Notes: generated by a model from the letters alone, not told the origin. DNA of 64,000 nucleotides from Hypholoma sublateritium FD-334 SS-4 (GCA_000827495.1 KN817579.1:1-64000); one strand, 5' to 3'; counted from the first letter of the stretch, positions 1 to 12,870 are shown. Made by a program: numbers and translations.

Positions 1-2376
1 CCTCTTCGTCCTCGTCGTGGATGAGGGCCTCGGACTTTGCCTGTTCCAGGGCCTGGGGGTTGATCGGTTCTGGGCTGCCCGGGCGATAATCTGCACTCCG
101 GCCGATCGGTAGGTTGAGGTGGGCCTCAACGCGGGCAATGCGGCCTGACCACCGATCCATCACGCCTTGGTAGCCCTCCAAGTGCCGGAAAAATGTCGAA
201 TACGCGAGGTCGTGGCGGAGGGTCTGCCGCTCGTCCAGTCTTTGCATATTCGTNTGATGGTCGACGCGGAATTGCGTCCTCCCCTTTTCCAGGACGACGA
301 GGTGGTCCTCGATGGTGTGCAACCGGTCGTCGAGAGCCATCATCGCCCGGTGCATTTCTGCGCNTTCCAATTCNTGCGCATCCTGCAGGTCCTTGATGTG
401 CTCCCACATTTCGTTCTCCATCCGCTTGAAGTTGTTGTAGATGGCCGTCTGGATGTCGATGCCGACCTGCTCGAACCCGCGGAGGAAAAGGGCCAGGTGA
501 GAGTCGGGGTCCTGGGATGCCATCTTGGCCGCGTCGGTGGCAGCAGCCACTAGCCCTGGAACTGGGCCATCCGCTTGGCCGGGTGTCGTACGGCCTTNGG
601 GTCGGAAGGGTCCGGCCATGGTGTCCTTACGTCCCCNCAATGTCAGCCCTGCTGGAAATGTTAGTTACATTTAGAATGGATAATATATACGANANGACTT
701 ACGTGTGGCGTGAGCGACCCAGTCGATCTTCTTCATCTGCTCAAGGGCACGCACGGCATGGGCCTCGTGGGTGCGCTCGAGCAGCTCNCGCTCCTCCTGC
801 TCTGCCCGGTCAGCAGCCGCCTGATTCAGTTCGGCCTGCGTTAAGGGGCCGTGCTCTTCCTGCCCGGCCGTTTCGCCCTTTCGACTTCCGGCCACCTGCA
901 GGGTACGTTGCTGGGCCAAAGTAGCGGCTGCAGCTGCCTCCGCCGCCCGGATGCGCGCACCCTCTTCGTATCGCTGCCTCGCCTGCTCGCGGACAACTTG
1001 GTGCATTGCATATTCGCGCTGCGCCTGTTCGTGGGCAATGCGACGGATGTCTGCCTGGCTCAGGACGTCGGGCGGGGGCTCGATTGGAATTGCGGGAGGA
1101 GGTTGGATGACGTGCTCGCTACGTGGCTGAGCGGGCTCTGGCAGAATGGTCGGCTGGGGGGGCGTTGTCGCGGCCGCTGGGGGTGGGAGGGGTAGGCCGC
1201 CCTTCGAAAGCGGCCTGGCCTTACTACCGCGGGGAACAGTCCGGGGGGTCGCGGCCGGTATCGTCTGGACAGGCTCGNCTGGTGGTGGCCTGGGCGTCTC
1301 CTGTCGCGGCCCCTCTTCGTCTTCACCGCTGCTGTGCACCTCAGNAGGCGATTTCTTCGGCCNCGGAGCCCGTTTCGACTTTGGTTTTGNGGCCGCTTTT
1401 CCCTCCGCCTTGGCCTTCGGTGCCCGCTTNGCCTTCACCTTCACCTTCACNACCTTGTCCTTGGCCGCGCCTTCGAATTCCGGCCATTCGCATTTGTGCT
1501 TTACCTTCGCGCACTCGACGCATGCTGTAACCGGCTGCTGGACGTCCAGTGGGATGTCCTGGTCGACGCAGACGAGGCCCTTCGATTCGCAGCGTTTACA
1601 GCGAACATCGTTGGGCTTGTCCTTGCCGGGGTACACGTGGCGGACCCGTTTTGGCTTTACTGCGCCTTGGTCGCCCGCCTCCCGCTTCCGCTTCGGCCCT
1701 CCTGCAGCGGCCGCGGCCGGTTCCTTTGCCTGCCCGCGAGGTTTCGATGGACCAGCTTCCGCGTTCTTCGATTTCGGCGGACGTTGCGGGACTGCGACGT
1801 ACATTTTGCGGCCCTGGGGAATGTCCGGACTGACGGGGTTTTCCTGCGGGGCTCGGTCACCTTCGTCGACGTCCATGTCCATGTCCCCAAAGCGCAACCC
1901 CTTCATGCTGGCCGTCGCGTCGTCGATGTCCGCGTTATTGACTGTCGCGGCCGCCGGTTTCAGGACGTCTGGCCGGGCGGGCCGCCCGTTTCCCCTTGGT
2001 GGTGGAAGCTCGCGGGTGGAGGTCGTCTTGACCGGTGTGGCTGCACGATACCGGGCGAGATATTTCTGCTCCGCCTCGAGGAACCCACGGCTGAGGATAT
2101 TGGCACCGGCGGCCACCTTGTAACGTTGGGAGTATTCCCACAGGTACGCACGGTGGCCGGCAGTGACCTCGCGGCAGTGCGGGTTGGAGCGCATGGCCAT
2201 CTAAACAGGGTGAGGTTCGAGAATATTCGGGTGGCTGATGAACTTACCACGGCATCCTTTTTGTCCAACGTGACCTGCAGGATTGTCCCGTTGTCGACGG
2301 CCGCCTGGAATTCAGCGTCGAGCGCGTCGACGTACGCGATCATCTCGTCGCGGGTGAAGTTGGCGATGTTGGACAT
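1..2376 (-). CDS. Zn2Cys6-like cysteine-array protein with C-terminal coiled coil, 3' end outside the window
   Basis: I read three exons on the minus strand: 2376-2248, 2200-703, and 651 running off the left edge. They are joined by introns of 47 and 51 nt with GTAAG donors and AG acceptors, and the frame stays open throughout. The first exon gives 43 residues starting MSNIANFTRDEM. The middle exon is rich in Pro, Ala, Lys and Arg, with NLS-like basic stretches (KRKR, KPKRVRH). It contains C-x2-C-x6-C, 15 residues, then C-x2-C-x6-C at about residues 244-280, which is the spacing of a fungal binuclear zinc cluster. The last exon is charged and heptad-like, so a coiled coil is likely. The family looks like a multi-copy mushroom protein without assigned function. 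A nuclear DNA-binding role is inferred from the cysteine spacing only. About a dozen ambiguous bases fall inside it, as expected for a poorly resolved repeat. It is divergent from the gene at 2598. Confidence 0.6.
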
Positions 2377-2597
2377 GGTGTGCGGGTCAGAGGCGTAGTT
2401 CGAAAGTTTATATTGGGAGCGGATCAAATGGGCGGTGAGGCTCAATTGCGGGTGTGCGGCTGCGGCCAGGGAGAAGGATGTGGTTAAGGATCAAGTGCGA
2501 GAGCCTGAAATTCAACCATCACATGATATCAAACACGACCACACATCCGGCCACAGGCCGTGGCCCATCATTATCTGATCCCTTATCCATTACCATC

Positions 2598-3200
2598 ATG
2601 TCGGCTGAACACTCCAACCCGCAAAACCTCCCCTATCAAGATGATGGCCCGGATGGCTTCTACTACTCTACTGTCGGCCAAGAGAAGGATCTCGCTCTGC
2701 TGCCCGATTTTTTCCTGCCGGCCCTCGAACATTCGTTGGCCATGAAGCAGGTCAAGAAGCTCCCCGCTGTTGCTAATGCCTCGGCCACGGTAAGTAATCC
2801 ACAGTTGTCTTACATTCAAGTATTTATGATCGGTTTATTTCTTAGCCCGTCTTAGTGCAGCCACGCAATCACGTTGTCCTCGGTGACGTGAAGCTTAAAG
2901 TGCCGGCCAACCCAGTGAGTGGCCAATGTCATTCCATTATATGATATACTGACACAGACGTAGCCCCCAACAGATTTTGAACTAATGAAAATTCATCACC
3001 AGGCCATGTCCCTCATGGAACGTCTGGGAATTTCGTACAAGGAAGCCTGCAACAGGATTTACAACATGAGCCATCAGCGGGTCATTGCGGCCGACCTCCG
3101 GGCGAAGGAATGGGGAGACTTGGAGAAGATGATCACCGATGAGCTGTATTATTTGAAGGGAGTCCGAGATGCTATAAGGAAAGAGGATGGCTCCAAGTAA
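2598..3200 (+). CDS. small hypothetical protein divergent from the zinc-array gene
   Basis: Exons 2598-2789, 2846-2914 and 2964-3200 join in frame to a 165-residue protein (64 + 23 + 78 codons). Donors are GTAAGT and GTGAGT. The second acceptor is the AG at 2962-2963, because the neighbouring AGs would give immediate stops. The product is acidic at the N terminus (sequence around DDGPDG) and ends in a helical segment with a MSLMERLGISYKEA block and a charged tail. There is no signal peptide or membrane segment, and I recognise no domain. It starts about 220 bp from the opposite-strand zinc-array gene, so the two probably share a promoter. Both lie in the same GGCC-rich block, which suggests they travel as a pair. 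Function unknown. Confidence 0.55.
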
Positions 3201-4155
3201 ATGTGGCCGCGTGCAGTCGGGTAGTAGATAACATTGGCCGTATGTAGTTATGCATTCCGTTTCGGCCAGCAGGAGATTGTGGATGTTGAACCGTCCGGCC
3301 TGACCTGAAATGATTGGTAGTTGAGCTGCCCGCTAAATGGAGAACAAAATTTGCATCATCATATATTTGAATGCAATAAGATGTCTGTGATAGACCTGCA
3401 CACCGGGAACTCTCGGGCTGTAATAAACTCATGCCGGCCTCGGTATGTCCTTGGCCGGGAAATGTCTAACCCAAATTGTGTTGAAAATTGCACGCAAGAT
3501 CTGCAGGCCGTGCAGTTAACGGCCACTTTGAACTCTGCGGCCACGGTACATTTATGCCCACCTTAAATTCTAGTGACCTCTGGAGGAAATAAATGGCCGC
3601 GCAGTGTCCATTTGACATCGTTTCCTATCATCTGAGTGCCGCACTTACCTGACTGCAAAACCATTTCGCGGCCACACATTTATGCAAGTGCCCATTATTC
3701 ATCTGGCCGGACAACCATCGTTCCGGCCATTTTCAAATGGTTGGCATGAGTTTCGGGCCATGTTTGTGAGTGACTAAATAATATCCCATCTGGCGGAGTC
3801 TGGTTGACAAGACTTCATGGCCAGAAAGTTGAACGTGCGCATGGCCATCGGGCGGACAGCACTGTCCAGGCCTGGCCGAGCACCTTCGCGCCACGCATCT
3901 GCAACCTTTTCGGGCAGTTCCACAGATGGCCTCATAATATCTGAGAATGTGCCGCTATCATAAACTTAGTAGATTACAAGGGTCCGCTATGAAGTGGCCT
4001 GCGTATATTCATGGCCGGAAATTTTACGAGCCTAAGTAATGCTTCCCGGCCAATGGCGGTGGCCAGGCGTTGACGGACGGCCACAGACATTGGGCCGTTG
4101 CAAGTATATCTTGTCCGCAGCATAGTCCACCGAATTCGGTGGACCACATGAAGGC
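3201..4155. repeat. GGCC-enriched subterminal-type region
   Basis: No gene is visible here. From about 2880 to 4155 I count 29 GGCC tetranucleotides by eye, many as TGGCCG or CGGCCA, against about 5 expected at even base composition. The enrichment stops sharply at about 4155. Dense short motifs outside the coding part resemble the subterminal binding sites of transposases or accessory DNA-binding proteins. That reading is inference. Confidence 0.45.
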
Positions 4156-4256
4156 CTACAGTGTAGTATACTAATATAGTAATACTTATTCATGAGTCCA
4201 CAGAATTCGGTGGAGGCATATCATACATGTACATTGTATGCGTTCGGTGGATCATA
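4125..4256. repeat. palindrome cluster at the edge of the GGCC-rich block
   Basis: A perfect 20-bp palindrome, GTCCACCGAATTCGGTGGAC, sits at 4125-4144. A near copy with one changed base in its left half starts at 4196, and a half copy (CGTTCGGTGGAT) lies at 4241-4252. It could be a regulatory or recombination site. Confidence 0.6.
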
Positions 4257-4350
4257 TTATAGGGTACTGTGTAACGGTACTATGTGGGTGTAAGTCCTTG
4301 TTATTTATCACACAAAGGGCATAAAATAATCGACAGCTGGTGATAACTAG

Positions 4351-4866
4351 CCACCTCTTCAAAATATCAAGGCGCCGCACGATCTCAGCTCTTCCATGCT
4401 CACTTGGTACAATAACGTTATGTTGGACAAGCCTGACAGTGTGCTCTCTGGAAGTTACTCATATGTAGACATACGTGATGTAGCACTCGCCCACGTCCTG
4501 GCCCTGGGAAAAGAGGAAGCGGCTGACCAGCGGATTATTGTTTCGGCGGGTGCTACTACCTGGCAAGAAACAAGTGCGGATCTTCAACATTTACTTTTAC
4601 CTTGCCTGATGCTGAAGTGATTTTCAGGAAACCTAGTAAATGAACTTCATCCGCAGCTTCTCGAAGCTGGTATCACATTAAGGGGAAACCCTGACCTCCC
4701 AAAGAACATCGCATTCAAGTACGACTCCACGAAAGGAGATAAAATTCTCGGTGTCAACTACAGAGATTTCACGGATACCGTCAAGGACACATTAGCGGAT
4801 TTCTTGAAGCGTGGGTGGTTGAAGGCGGATCCGAATGCCTCTGGCGGCGTACCCTCTGCCTACTAA
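4351..4866 (+). pseudogene. NAD(P)-dependent reductase of the dihydroflavonol-reductase/Gre2-like type, 5' truncated
   Basis: Two exons read as the C-terminal part of an extended short-chain dehydrogenase. The first, from the acceptor CTAG at 4347-4350, carries WYNNV, the SYVDIRDVALAHV block and an IIVSAGATTWQE block. The second begins after an intron ending TTTTCAG at about 4628 and runs to TAA at 4864-4866, with NIAFKYDSTK and YRDFTDTVKDT. The N-terminal Rossmann fold with its GxxGxxG motif and the YxxxK active site are absent. Upstream there is only the palindrome cluster and AT-rich DNA. The gene seems to have been cut at an intron by the insertion or rearrangement that placed the GGCC-rich block here. 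It cannot be a working enzyme as it stands. Confidence 0.7.
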
Positions 4867-5236
4867 AAAGATTTTGAAATGCCCCTCTAGTTTCAACTTT
4901 CTACGCTATTTCTACCAGTGGCTGTAGAATTCGAACCCAAAAATCCTACATATGTTACTTTTGTGTACATATATCCGTTGAATGTATAGTACGGAGATCG
5001 AAGCAAATATTGAACCTAAATTGAAATATCCGGTGCTAAGTACTTGAATAATATTTCGACATGTGTGACAGTTAATCGATAATTGAAGTATCACATGATC
5101 GTGACGCGTCGCGTTCTAGGCTTTCATTTCGAACATATACCAACAATATGATTCCAACTCACTACTCAACGCCCTCAACTACCATTATCATCCTATCCGC
5201 TGTTTGCTGTCTCAAACATTGCCTCAATTTTTCCTA
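4867..5236. other. intergenic, likely chk1 promoter
   Basis: AT-rich DNA with no reading frame that resembles a protein. It separates the reductase remnant from chk1 and probably holds the chk1 promoter. I see no distinctive motif. Confidence 0.4.
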
Positions 5237-7299
<2,063 letters not shown>

Positions 7300-7746
7300 G
7301 GCCGAGGTGCGAGTCTTGGGCAGTTTCTAGGATTTCTATTTTGGAGCGAGCCCTAATCTGTTGGCGGCATGCCTATGTATATTTTGGATTGATTTGACAT
7401 TATCTCTTCTCATTTGTATCACAGTATCGTGGATGTATCTAACTCTATCAGCCTATTTAAGAGTCACCAAATGTAGTATTGGTCAAAATCAATGATATTC
7501 GGCGGTACGCTGCTGGTCCTACTACTGAATATATACGTATTCACAAGTGCACGTCTTCTTTCAACTTTCAGCTTATTATTCCGACTCCTGAGCAAAAAAA
7601 AACTGGCCAGGTTCCGCTTTCTACCATAATCCGGGCTTTAGAGCGTTCAGTCACCAGTGACCTCAGTACTCAGTCGGAGTCAGTCCAGATCGCAGACTCC
7701 TCAGTCCAGAGACTCCAGGGACCATAATCCACTGTCCAGACTCCAG
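7300..7746. other. chk1 3' region and CTCCAG-rich stretch
   Basis: No gene seen. It contains AT-rich DNA and, at about 7650-7746, short imperfect repeats of ACTCCAG/CAGTCC that lead into the MITE-like element. Confidence 0.4.
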
Positions 7747-8330
7747 AGTAAGGCTCCAACCATATTATATGTGTATGTGACGAAAAGTGAAAATATACAC
7801 ATACAGTTAATAGTGTATATTATACTGTTTATATACAGTATACAGTAAAAAAATACAGTTAGAAGCAAGATAATTTTTAAGGCAGATTACCACCATTGTA
7901 TAACTTCTGTCTGGTGGCTATAGCATATAGAGGAGTCAAACAGTCAACGAAAGAGCATAAAAATGCCAATGAACTTCATCATCCGGCCCATGCTCGGTCC
8001 ATTCCGGCCACCGGACGATCGGATCAAATCTGACAAATCATGATTCATATGCCGCGAGCAGGTCCTGCCCCCTTCCCGCACACCCTTCGGTTGGATTTGC
8101 CTTCCCTTGCAGAAGGGAAAAGTACCATTGAAAAAAACCAGGCAGGGAGTGTGTATTTTGGAAGTATTATGGCAAGATTTGTAAGATATTTCATCAACTG
8201 TATGTAACACTATATATCATATCTATATGTGTATATCTGCACTTCGAGATTTTTGGCATACACATACACATATACATACAGAAAGAACCATATATATACA
8301 CTATACATATAATATGGTTGGAGCCTTACT
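7747..8330. mobile_element. MITE-like non-autonomous DNA element, 584 bp
   Basis: The ends are perfect inverted repeats of at least 26 bp. The left end begins AGTAAGGCTCCAACCATATT and the right end closes with its reverse complement at 8330. Both sides are flanked by CCAG (7743-7746 and 8331-8334), a possible 4-bp target duplication. The inside is AT-rich with no long frame. Its right end lies 60 bp from the tRNA-Trp gene. Size, terminal repeats and lack of coding fit a MITE. The superfamily is unknown. Confidence 0.7.
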
Positions 8331-8390
8331 CCAGAGACCAAGTCCGACCGAAGAAAAAACGGAACTGACTCTTGCTCGGTCTTGCAATAA

Positions 8391-8471
8391 TGATCCCCAC
8401 CTGGATTGAACAGATGACCTTAGGGTGCTTCCTAGCTGGAATCCTACGCTCTACCACTGAGCCAGGGGACC
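8391..8471 (-). tRNA. tRNA-Trp (CCA) with a short intron
   Basis: Read on the minus strand, it starts GGTCCCCTGGCTCAGTGG and ends in GGGGATC plus discriminator A. The 7-bp acceptor stem closes with one G-T pair. The D arm is GCTC/GAGC and the T arm ATCTG-TTCAATC-CAGGT. The anticodon loop TTCCAG gives CCA. An intron of about 9 nt follows position 37, as in other fungal tRNA-Trp genes. One mismatch sits at the inner anticodon stem pair. Confidence 0.85.
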
Positions 8472-9069
8472 ATAGAAAAGAATGGAAAGGCACATCTCTG
8501 GGCACGCAATGCTTCCTGAAATTCATTGTCAAGTACTCAGAGACGATTCCCGTGCGACCTAGACAAAGTGCACGACAAAAGGCGGAAAGACCCCAAGACG
8601 TCCTGATCAGTTCGCCGTCATATTAGCATTTCCGTGCGTACATATGTCAGAATAAGTACCTCGGTTTCAACAGCGACTTGACGTCGAAAAGCCTACTTTT
8701 CGTCAATCCTTGTCGATTGCTTGCTCAATTCTTTTTGGTAAGTCCCTCGCGCTGCATTGACAGGTGGTCTGGGTATTCTCTAGGCTGAATAACTTCCGGA
8801 AGTGTAGCGTACATATTCACCGCTCAAGGGCAAACAAAAGAGGTGAGAAAAAGAGACTGGTGATTATCCGGAGAAAGAATAGAGCACAAATTTCTGGGGA
8901 GGGTTCGGATTGAAAATCTTTGCGCTGCTCGCGGCAGGCTCCCTGGTACGATGGCACATCGATATCATGGGTTTGGCCCATTTTACCTATCTGTACGCAT
9001 CTATTATTGCATTGTGGATATACATTACTTTTCTTCCTTTTCAAGGAGGTGTGATCGAAAAGAAAAGGG

Positions 9070-10060
9070 TCATGATCCCCTGACGAAGTTCCGAGCAGGC
9101 CCGTCCCGTCTTAGGACACCAATGTTCGCTGCGGGGAATTTATCAATGCATTAGCACGCGGCATTTAAAGATGTCAGGGCAATTATTACCTGGCCTCCTC
9201 TCCCAGCCTTTTCCAGGCTGCTTTCCAGCTGTAAGGGCGAGCGTGCGATCTAGGAACTTCTCGATTTTCTTAGAAGGAAGGGTTGCAGGGATGGAAGGCT
9301 GGTTGGAGTTCGGCAGAGTTCGAATGGCACGAGAGCTACGATACGATATTAGAAACGAGTTTATTCTCAAAAGAATATCTAGAGTTACGCACCCAACGAC
9401 GATATCCTTGGTACCTGAGGCCTTTCGCTTCTTAGCGGGAGGGTTCGTCCGTTCAGCCTCCAGTTCGGCTTCAGGTTTTCGCTTGGGTTGTGGGGCGAAA
9501 GCAGCGGCGAAGAGCTCTTCGGGCAGATGTTCTGGGTTGAACTTGATCTTCGTAGATTTCGGGGGTAAAACATCTTCCTCGTTACTGTCGTCTTCATCCT
9601 CCGAGTCGTCCTCGCTACTACTGTCGCCGTTGTCCTCACTATCGTCTTCACCGCTTCCTGATTGCTGGTCGCCGAGTTTGATACCACCGAATTCCTCATA
9701 CTCCTGCTCGTCGTCGCTCTCCTCCTCGCCGGACTCCTCGTTTGCCTCCGCCATCGCGCGCTCCATGCGCGCCTCCAAGTCGTCCACCTCCTCTTCCGCC
9801 TTGCCCTTCCCCTTGCCGCCAGCCATCGCAGGCGCCGCCGCCTCCCTGTTCTTCTCCGCGCGCTCCTTCAGTTTTCGATCCTTCTCGCGATTCAGCGCAC
9901 GCTTGCTCTCGCGCTCGGCGAGCTCCGCATTTTTGCGGTGGGCGTCGAGCTGCTGGATCTGCTTTTTCGACTGCGAGAGAGAAACTGCTTCCGGGGCGTC
10001 GGAGTCTGAGTCGGAACCGCTGGCATGATGCTGTTGGGAGGCGCGCGTGCGAGGTGCCAT
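9070..10060 (-). CDS. acidic/basic nucleolar-type protein, possibly a U3 snoRNP-associated (Bud21/Utp16-like) factor
   Basis: Exons 10060-9393, 9335-9190 and 9128-9070 join to 873 nt, 290 residues. Introns are 57 nt (GTGCGT..TCGTAG) and 61 nt (GTAATA..CCGCAG). Without the second splice the last residues would be nonsense; with it the protein ends in a plausible basic tail (KGWERRPANIGVLRRDG, NFVRGS). The N-terminal half is a charged coiled coil (Lys/Arg/Glu) and the middle is a long Asp/Glu/Ser stretch. A Pro-Lys-Lys-Arg-Lys type nuclear signal precedes the conserved block SIPATLPSKKIEKFLDRTLAL. Such architecture is usual for ribosome-assembly factors in the nucleolus. The specific assignment to the U3 snoRNA-associated family is a guess. 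It is well supported as a gene, weakly as to function. Confidence 0.6.
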
Positions 10061-10347
10061 GTTTTAGAGGAATCGATCAGGAACTGGAAGGGAGGCCGCA
10101 GATTTGACTTTTTGGAGAGCGTGAGAACCTTCCCTGTTCGACGCGCGATGCAGTGCAACATCGTAAGCAGCGAAAGACTATCTACTCGGAAGGCCCGATA
10201 GAAATATGCGAACTCATTACTTTAAAGGAACCATTGTAGAGTTTTTTTCATCTCTTCATAAATCTCAGAGTACCGTACCAAGACTTTATCGACTTGGATG
10301 CCTTTTCAAAGACTGAATGGATTTTTCAGACGTCGGCTAATTATAAG

Positions 10348-10435
10348 TCGGGTATGGTGTAACGGCTAACATTGCCGCCTCTCATTTCCTTTGTGAGTGT
10401 CGCGGCAGCTCGGGGTTCGATTCCCCGTACCCGAA
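10348..10435 (+). tRNA. tRNA-Glu (CTC) with an intron of about 16 nt
   Basis: It begins TCGGGTATGGTGTAACGGCT and ends CCCCGTACCCGA. Acceptor TCGGGTA pairs with TACCCGA. Anticodon stem GCCGC pairs with GCGGC around the loop CTCTCA, giving anticodon CTC. The T arm holds the B-box GGTTCGATTCC. The bases between A37 and position 38 (TTTCCTTTGTGAGTGT) form the intron. Confidence 0.9.
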
Positions 10436-10594
10436 TCAAGTCATAATTGTTTTCGCATGTTTTTACTTTGCAGGTGAGTAGGCTAGACTAATAGGCTGAC
10501 AGCAGCCACCCGTAAGTATACTAAGTAATAAGATTATTTGAAAGCCAATCATCTCAAATAAGTCTTGATATAAAACACTTTTAACGCTAACTAA

Positions 10595-11916
10595 TTACAC
10601 TCTGTTTTCTCCAACAAAATCGAGAGACCGACTTTCTTTCTTTAACTCGGTGAATGCTGTTCCTCCTGAGGCACCGCTCCCAGTCTCTGTTCTATTCAGG
10701 TTGATCTCGTCCACCCGGTGTGAATTAATCCTACTGTCCGCGATGGTAGATGGTTCATTTATTCGCTGTCTAATTCGGAACACCCCTGAATTGACGTTCC
10801 GGTAGATTCGACTTGCCATGATGTTCATGATCACGATACATGGGAATCCCATGATAACGCGATAGGCTGCTGGGACAGAATTGACGTAGAGCAAAGAAAC
10901 GGTAGTGATGTTGATCACGACGGTGCTCCTATAGCTGCTGGTTAGATCGAAGTATATTCTGTAATAGTATCATGGTTTACTGACAAGAAATATGCCTGGC
11001 CATTTTGAAACAAGGCTCTTGAGAGACGCGTGAGATGTTTCCCAGTAACGACGGCCTTTAAATCTCTATCTTCCTGATTTTCGACGTAAGCGGACTGCTG
11101 GAGACGCCATGCCAGAGCGAGGAATAAAAGGGTGTCGTTGACGAGAGGGATAATTGCGCTTGCGCCCACATACTTTGGGATCATGGTTCCAATGCAGTAT
11201 TTCGTCCGGCCGATGTTGAGATAGGGAGCAACGGTGAACGCTGCAATTACGGGAGTTGAAGAACTACCAACTGCGCTGATCCACATGGCGTAGAAGAAAT
11301 AGACTACACGCTTTTTGTCCGTGTATACTGCTCGGACGTGCAAAAGAAGTAGAAGCTCTGAGCACGATACGGAGATGGGGTAGAACCAGTCGATAACCTT
11401 ATTAGTGGACTGTCCGCAATTTCCGATTGGCGCAGCTTTATAGTAATATAAGTTATCAGGAAACCATGATGGCGAACGGATGACGTACTGTTCATGACCG
11501 TAAATCCCAGCATATATGTCAAAGTTGCTACTCTGGGGACTCGAAATCAACTTTGCTATCATTTTTTAAATGAAGGAATATGTAAATACCGTGAAATAAA
11601 GTAAACGGCCATAGCAAGATGTATTTTGTTTCTTCTTACAAGACGATAGTCATCAATTACATGACCGAGGGTATCCCATATTTGAACCTAGTGGACAAAG
11701 AAACCCACATTAATAATGCAATTTTCACAGCTCAAATGCAGTAGTCATAGGATAAATACTTACCGCTGTAATGGCTATCGCTACATATGTGGATATGGTG
11801 AACTGAACTGCGATATCCGGAGGCAAAAAAGCCATGGGCGTGAAAGGATTCGGCAGCAGAGCCAGTGGATTCGGAGGTGCCAGAGGCATTGATCCTGAAG
11901 CTGAAGTTACATTCAT
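10595..11916 (-). CDS. multi-pass (probably seven-helix) membrane protein of an uncharacterised Agaricomycete family
   Basis: Reading right to left, exon 1 is 11916-11764. A 66-nt intron (GTAAGT..CACTAG) leads to an exon from 11697 carrying VQIWDTLGHVIDDYRL and AVYFISR. Further exons include APIGNC, the helix around DWFYPISV, and PLVNDTLLFLALAWRL. A 47-nt intron (10984-10938) leads to the last exon with VVINITTVSLLYVNSVP and a Ser/Thr/Glu-rich tail ending at 10595. Several hydrophobic helices alternate with short loops, and the tail is presumably cytosolic. The layout matches a widespread mushroom family of receptor-like integral membrane proteins whose ligand is unknown. The join between 11600 and 11470 is uncertain: a GTATTT donor and an AGTAG acceptor are likely, but the segment before APIGNC does not align well by eye. 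Confidence 0.65.
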
Positions 11917-12259
11917 TTTAAATGAAGATGGGGGAAGAACACGAAGGCGTCAAGCGCTGTCGATAAATATTTGAATGAGCAATGCACTCCTTCCTTTATA
12001 CAGAATTTATAATGAAATATCATTATAATGTGATATTCGCCATCTGCTATGCTGTCTAACCTTAGAATAGTTATCTGCTTTCCGGCTCGGGAATCACTTT
12101 GTAATTGGTAAATATAGACGGATTATATTACCATTTCAGGAAGAATCTAAAGTAGATGGATTTAGTACATTGAACAAGAATTGGCAACGTCTGACATTAT
12201 CGCATGATGTGGGAGCTTATTATACTCAAGTATTATGACCACCGGTTGACCAGATACAA
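11917..12259. other. intergenic AT-rich DNA
   Basis: No gene or RNA seen. It contains a short inverted stretch ATGAAATATCATTATAATGTGATATT at about 12012. Confidence 0.3.
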
Positions 12260-12870
12260 GTCTTCTGGGTTAACTAGAAGTTGAGTAAAGCGACGGAAGC
12301 ATATAATTATTACAAGACGCTGCTTGACTGTATTGGTTAGATTACATAAATAGAACGCCAACAAATAGTGGCTGCGTTCGAGGGAAAAATACAATGATAT
12401 TGGGGCCTCCGAGCCCCCTGAGATACCTGGAAGTATATGATTCAACACAGCTTGATTGAAAGCATCAAGATAATTACTCCTCCGTAGATGAATTGATCAT
12501 GATCAGATAATAGTTTCTTGCCAAGGGAATATACTGTGATTAAGAAATGCTTATCTGGGCCAATTGAGAAAAAGTGTTCAAAATGGCCTAGGGTGAATAT
12601 AATCTTTGAGTTCGAGTAATGGCAAAAGAGCTGCCTCGGTGCTCTACTGTATTGTTTATATTAGATAAGACGCTCACAAATAATTGCGGCATTCAAAGGA
12701 AAATTGCAGTGATCTCAGGACTTAGCCCGAGCAAGCTCAGAAATGACAGGCAGCACCTGATTCGAAGCGTCAGGATCGAAAGCATCAAGACGATTGCGCC
12801 TCCGAAGATGATTTAATGATGATCAAATGAGTAACAGTTTCTATTTAAAGGGATTTACTGTGCAGTGTGA
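12260..12870. repeat. diverged tandem duplication, unit about 300 bp
   Basis: Two neighbouring stretches share ordered blocks. Around 12460 and 12781 both read GCATCAAGA, then CCTCCG, AGATGA, GATGATCA and AGTTTCT, then GGGA, TACTGTG. An upstream block (CAACAAATAGTGGCTGCGTTC against CACAAATAATTGCGGCATTC) follows the same order. I see no coding frame conserved in both units. Confidence 0.5.

Noticed and set aside
1146..2398. Long plus-strand open frames over the first gene
   Set aside because: They are shadows of the GC-rich minus-strand exon; the minus frame has matching splice sites and a zinc-array motif.
9171..10028. Plus-strand Ser-rich frame of 285 codons
   Set aside because: Antisense of the acidic protein gene; the serine runs are the complement of Asp/Glu codons.
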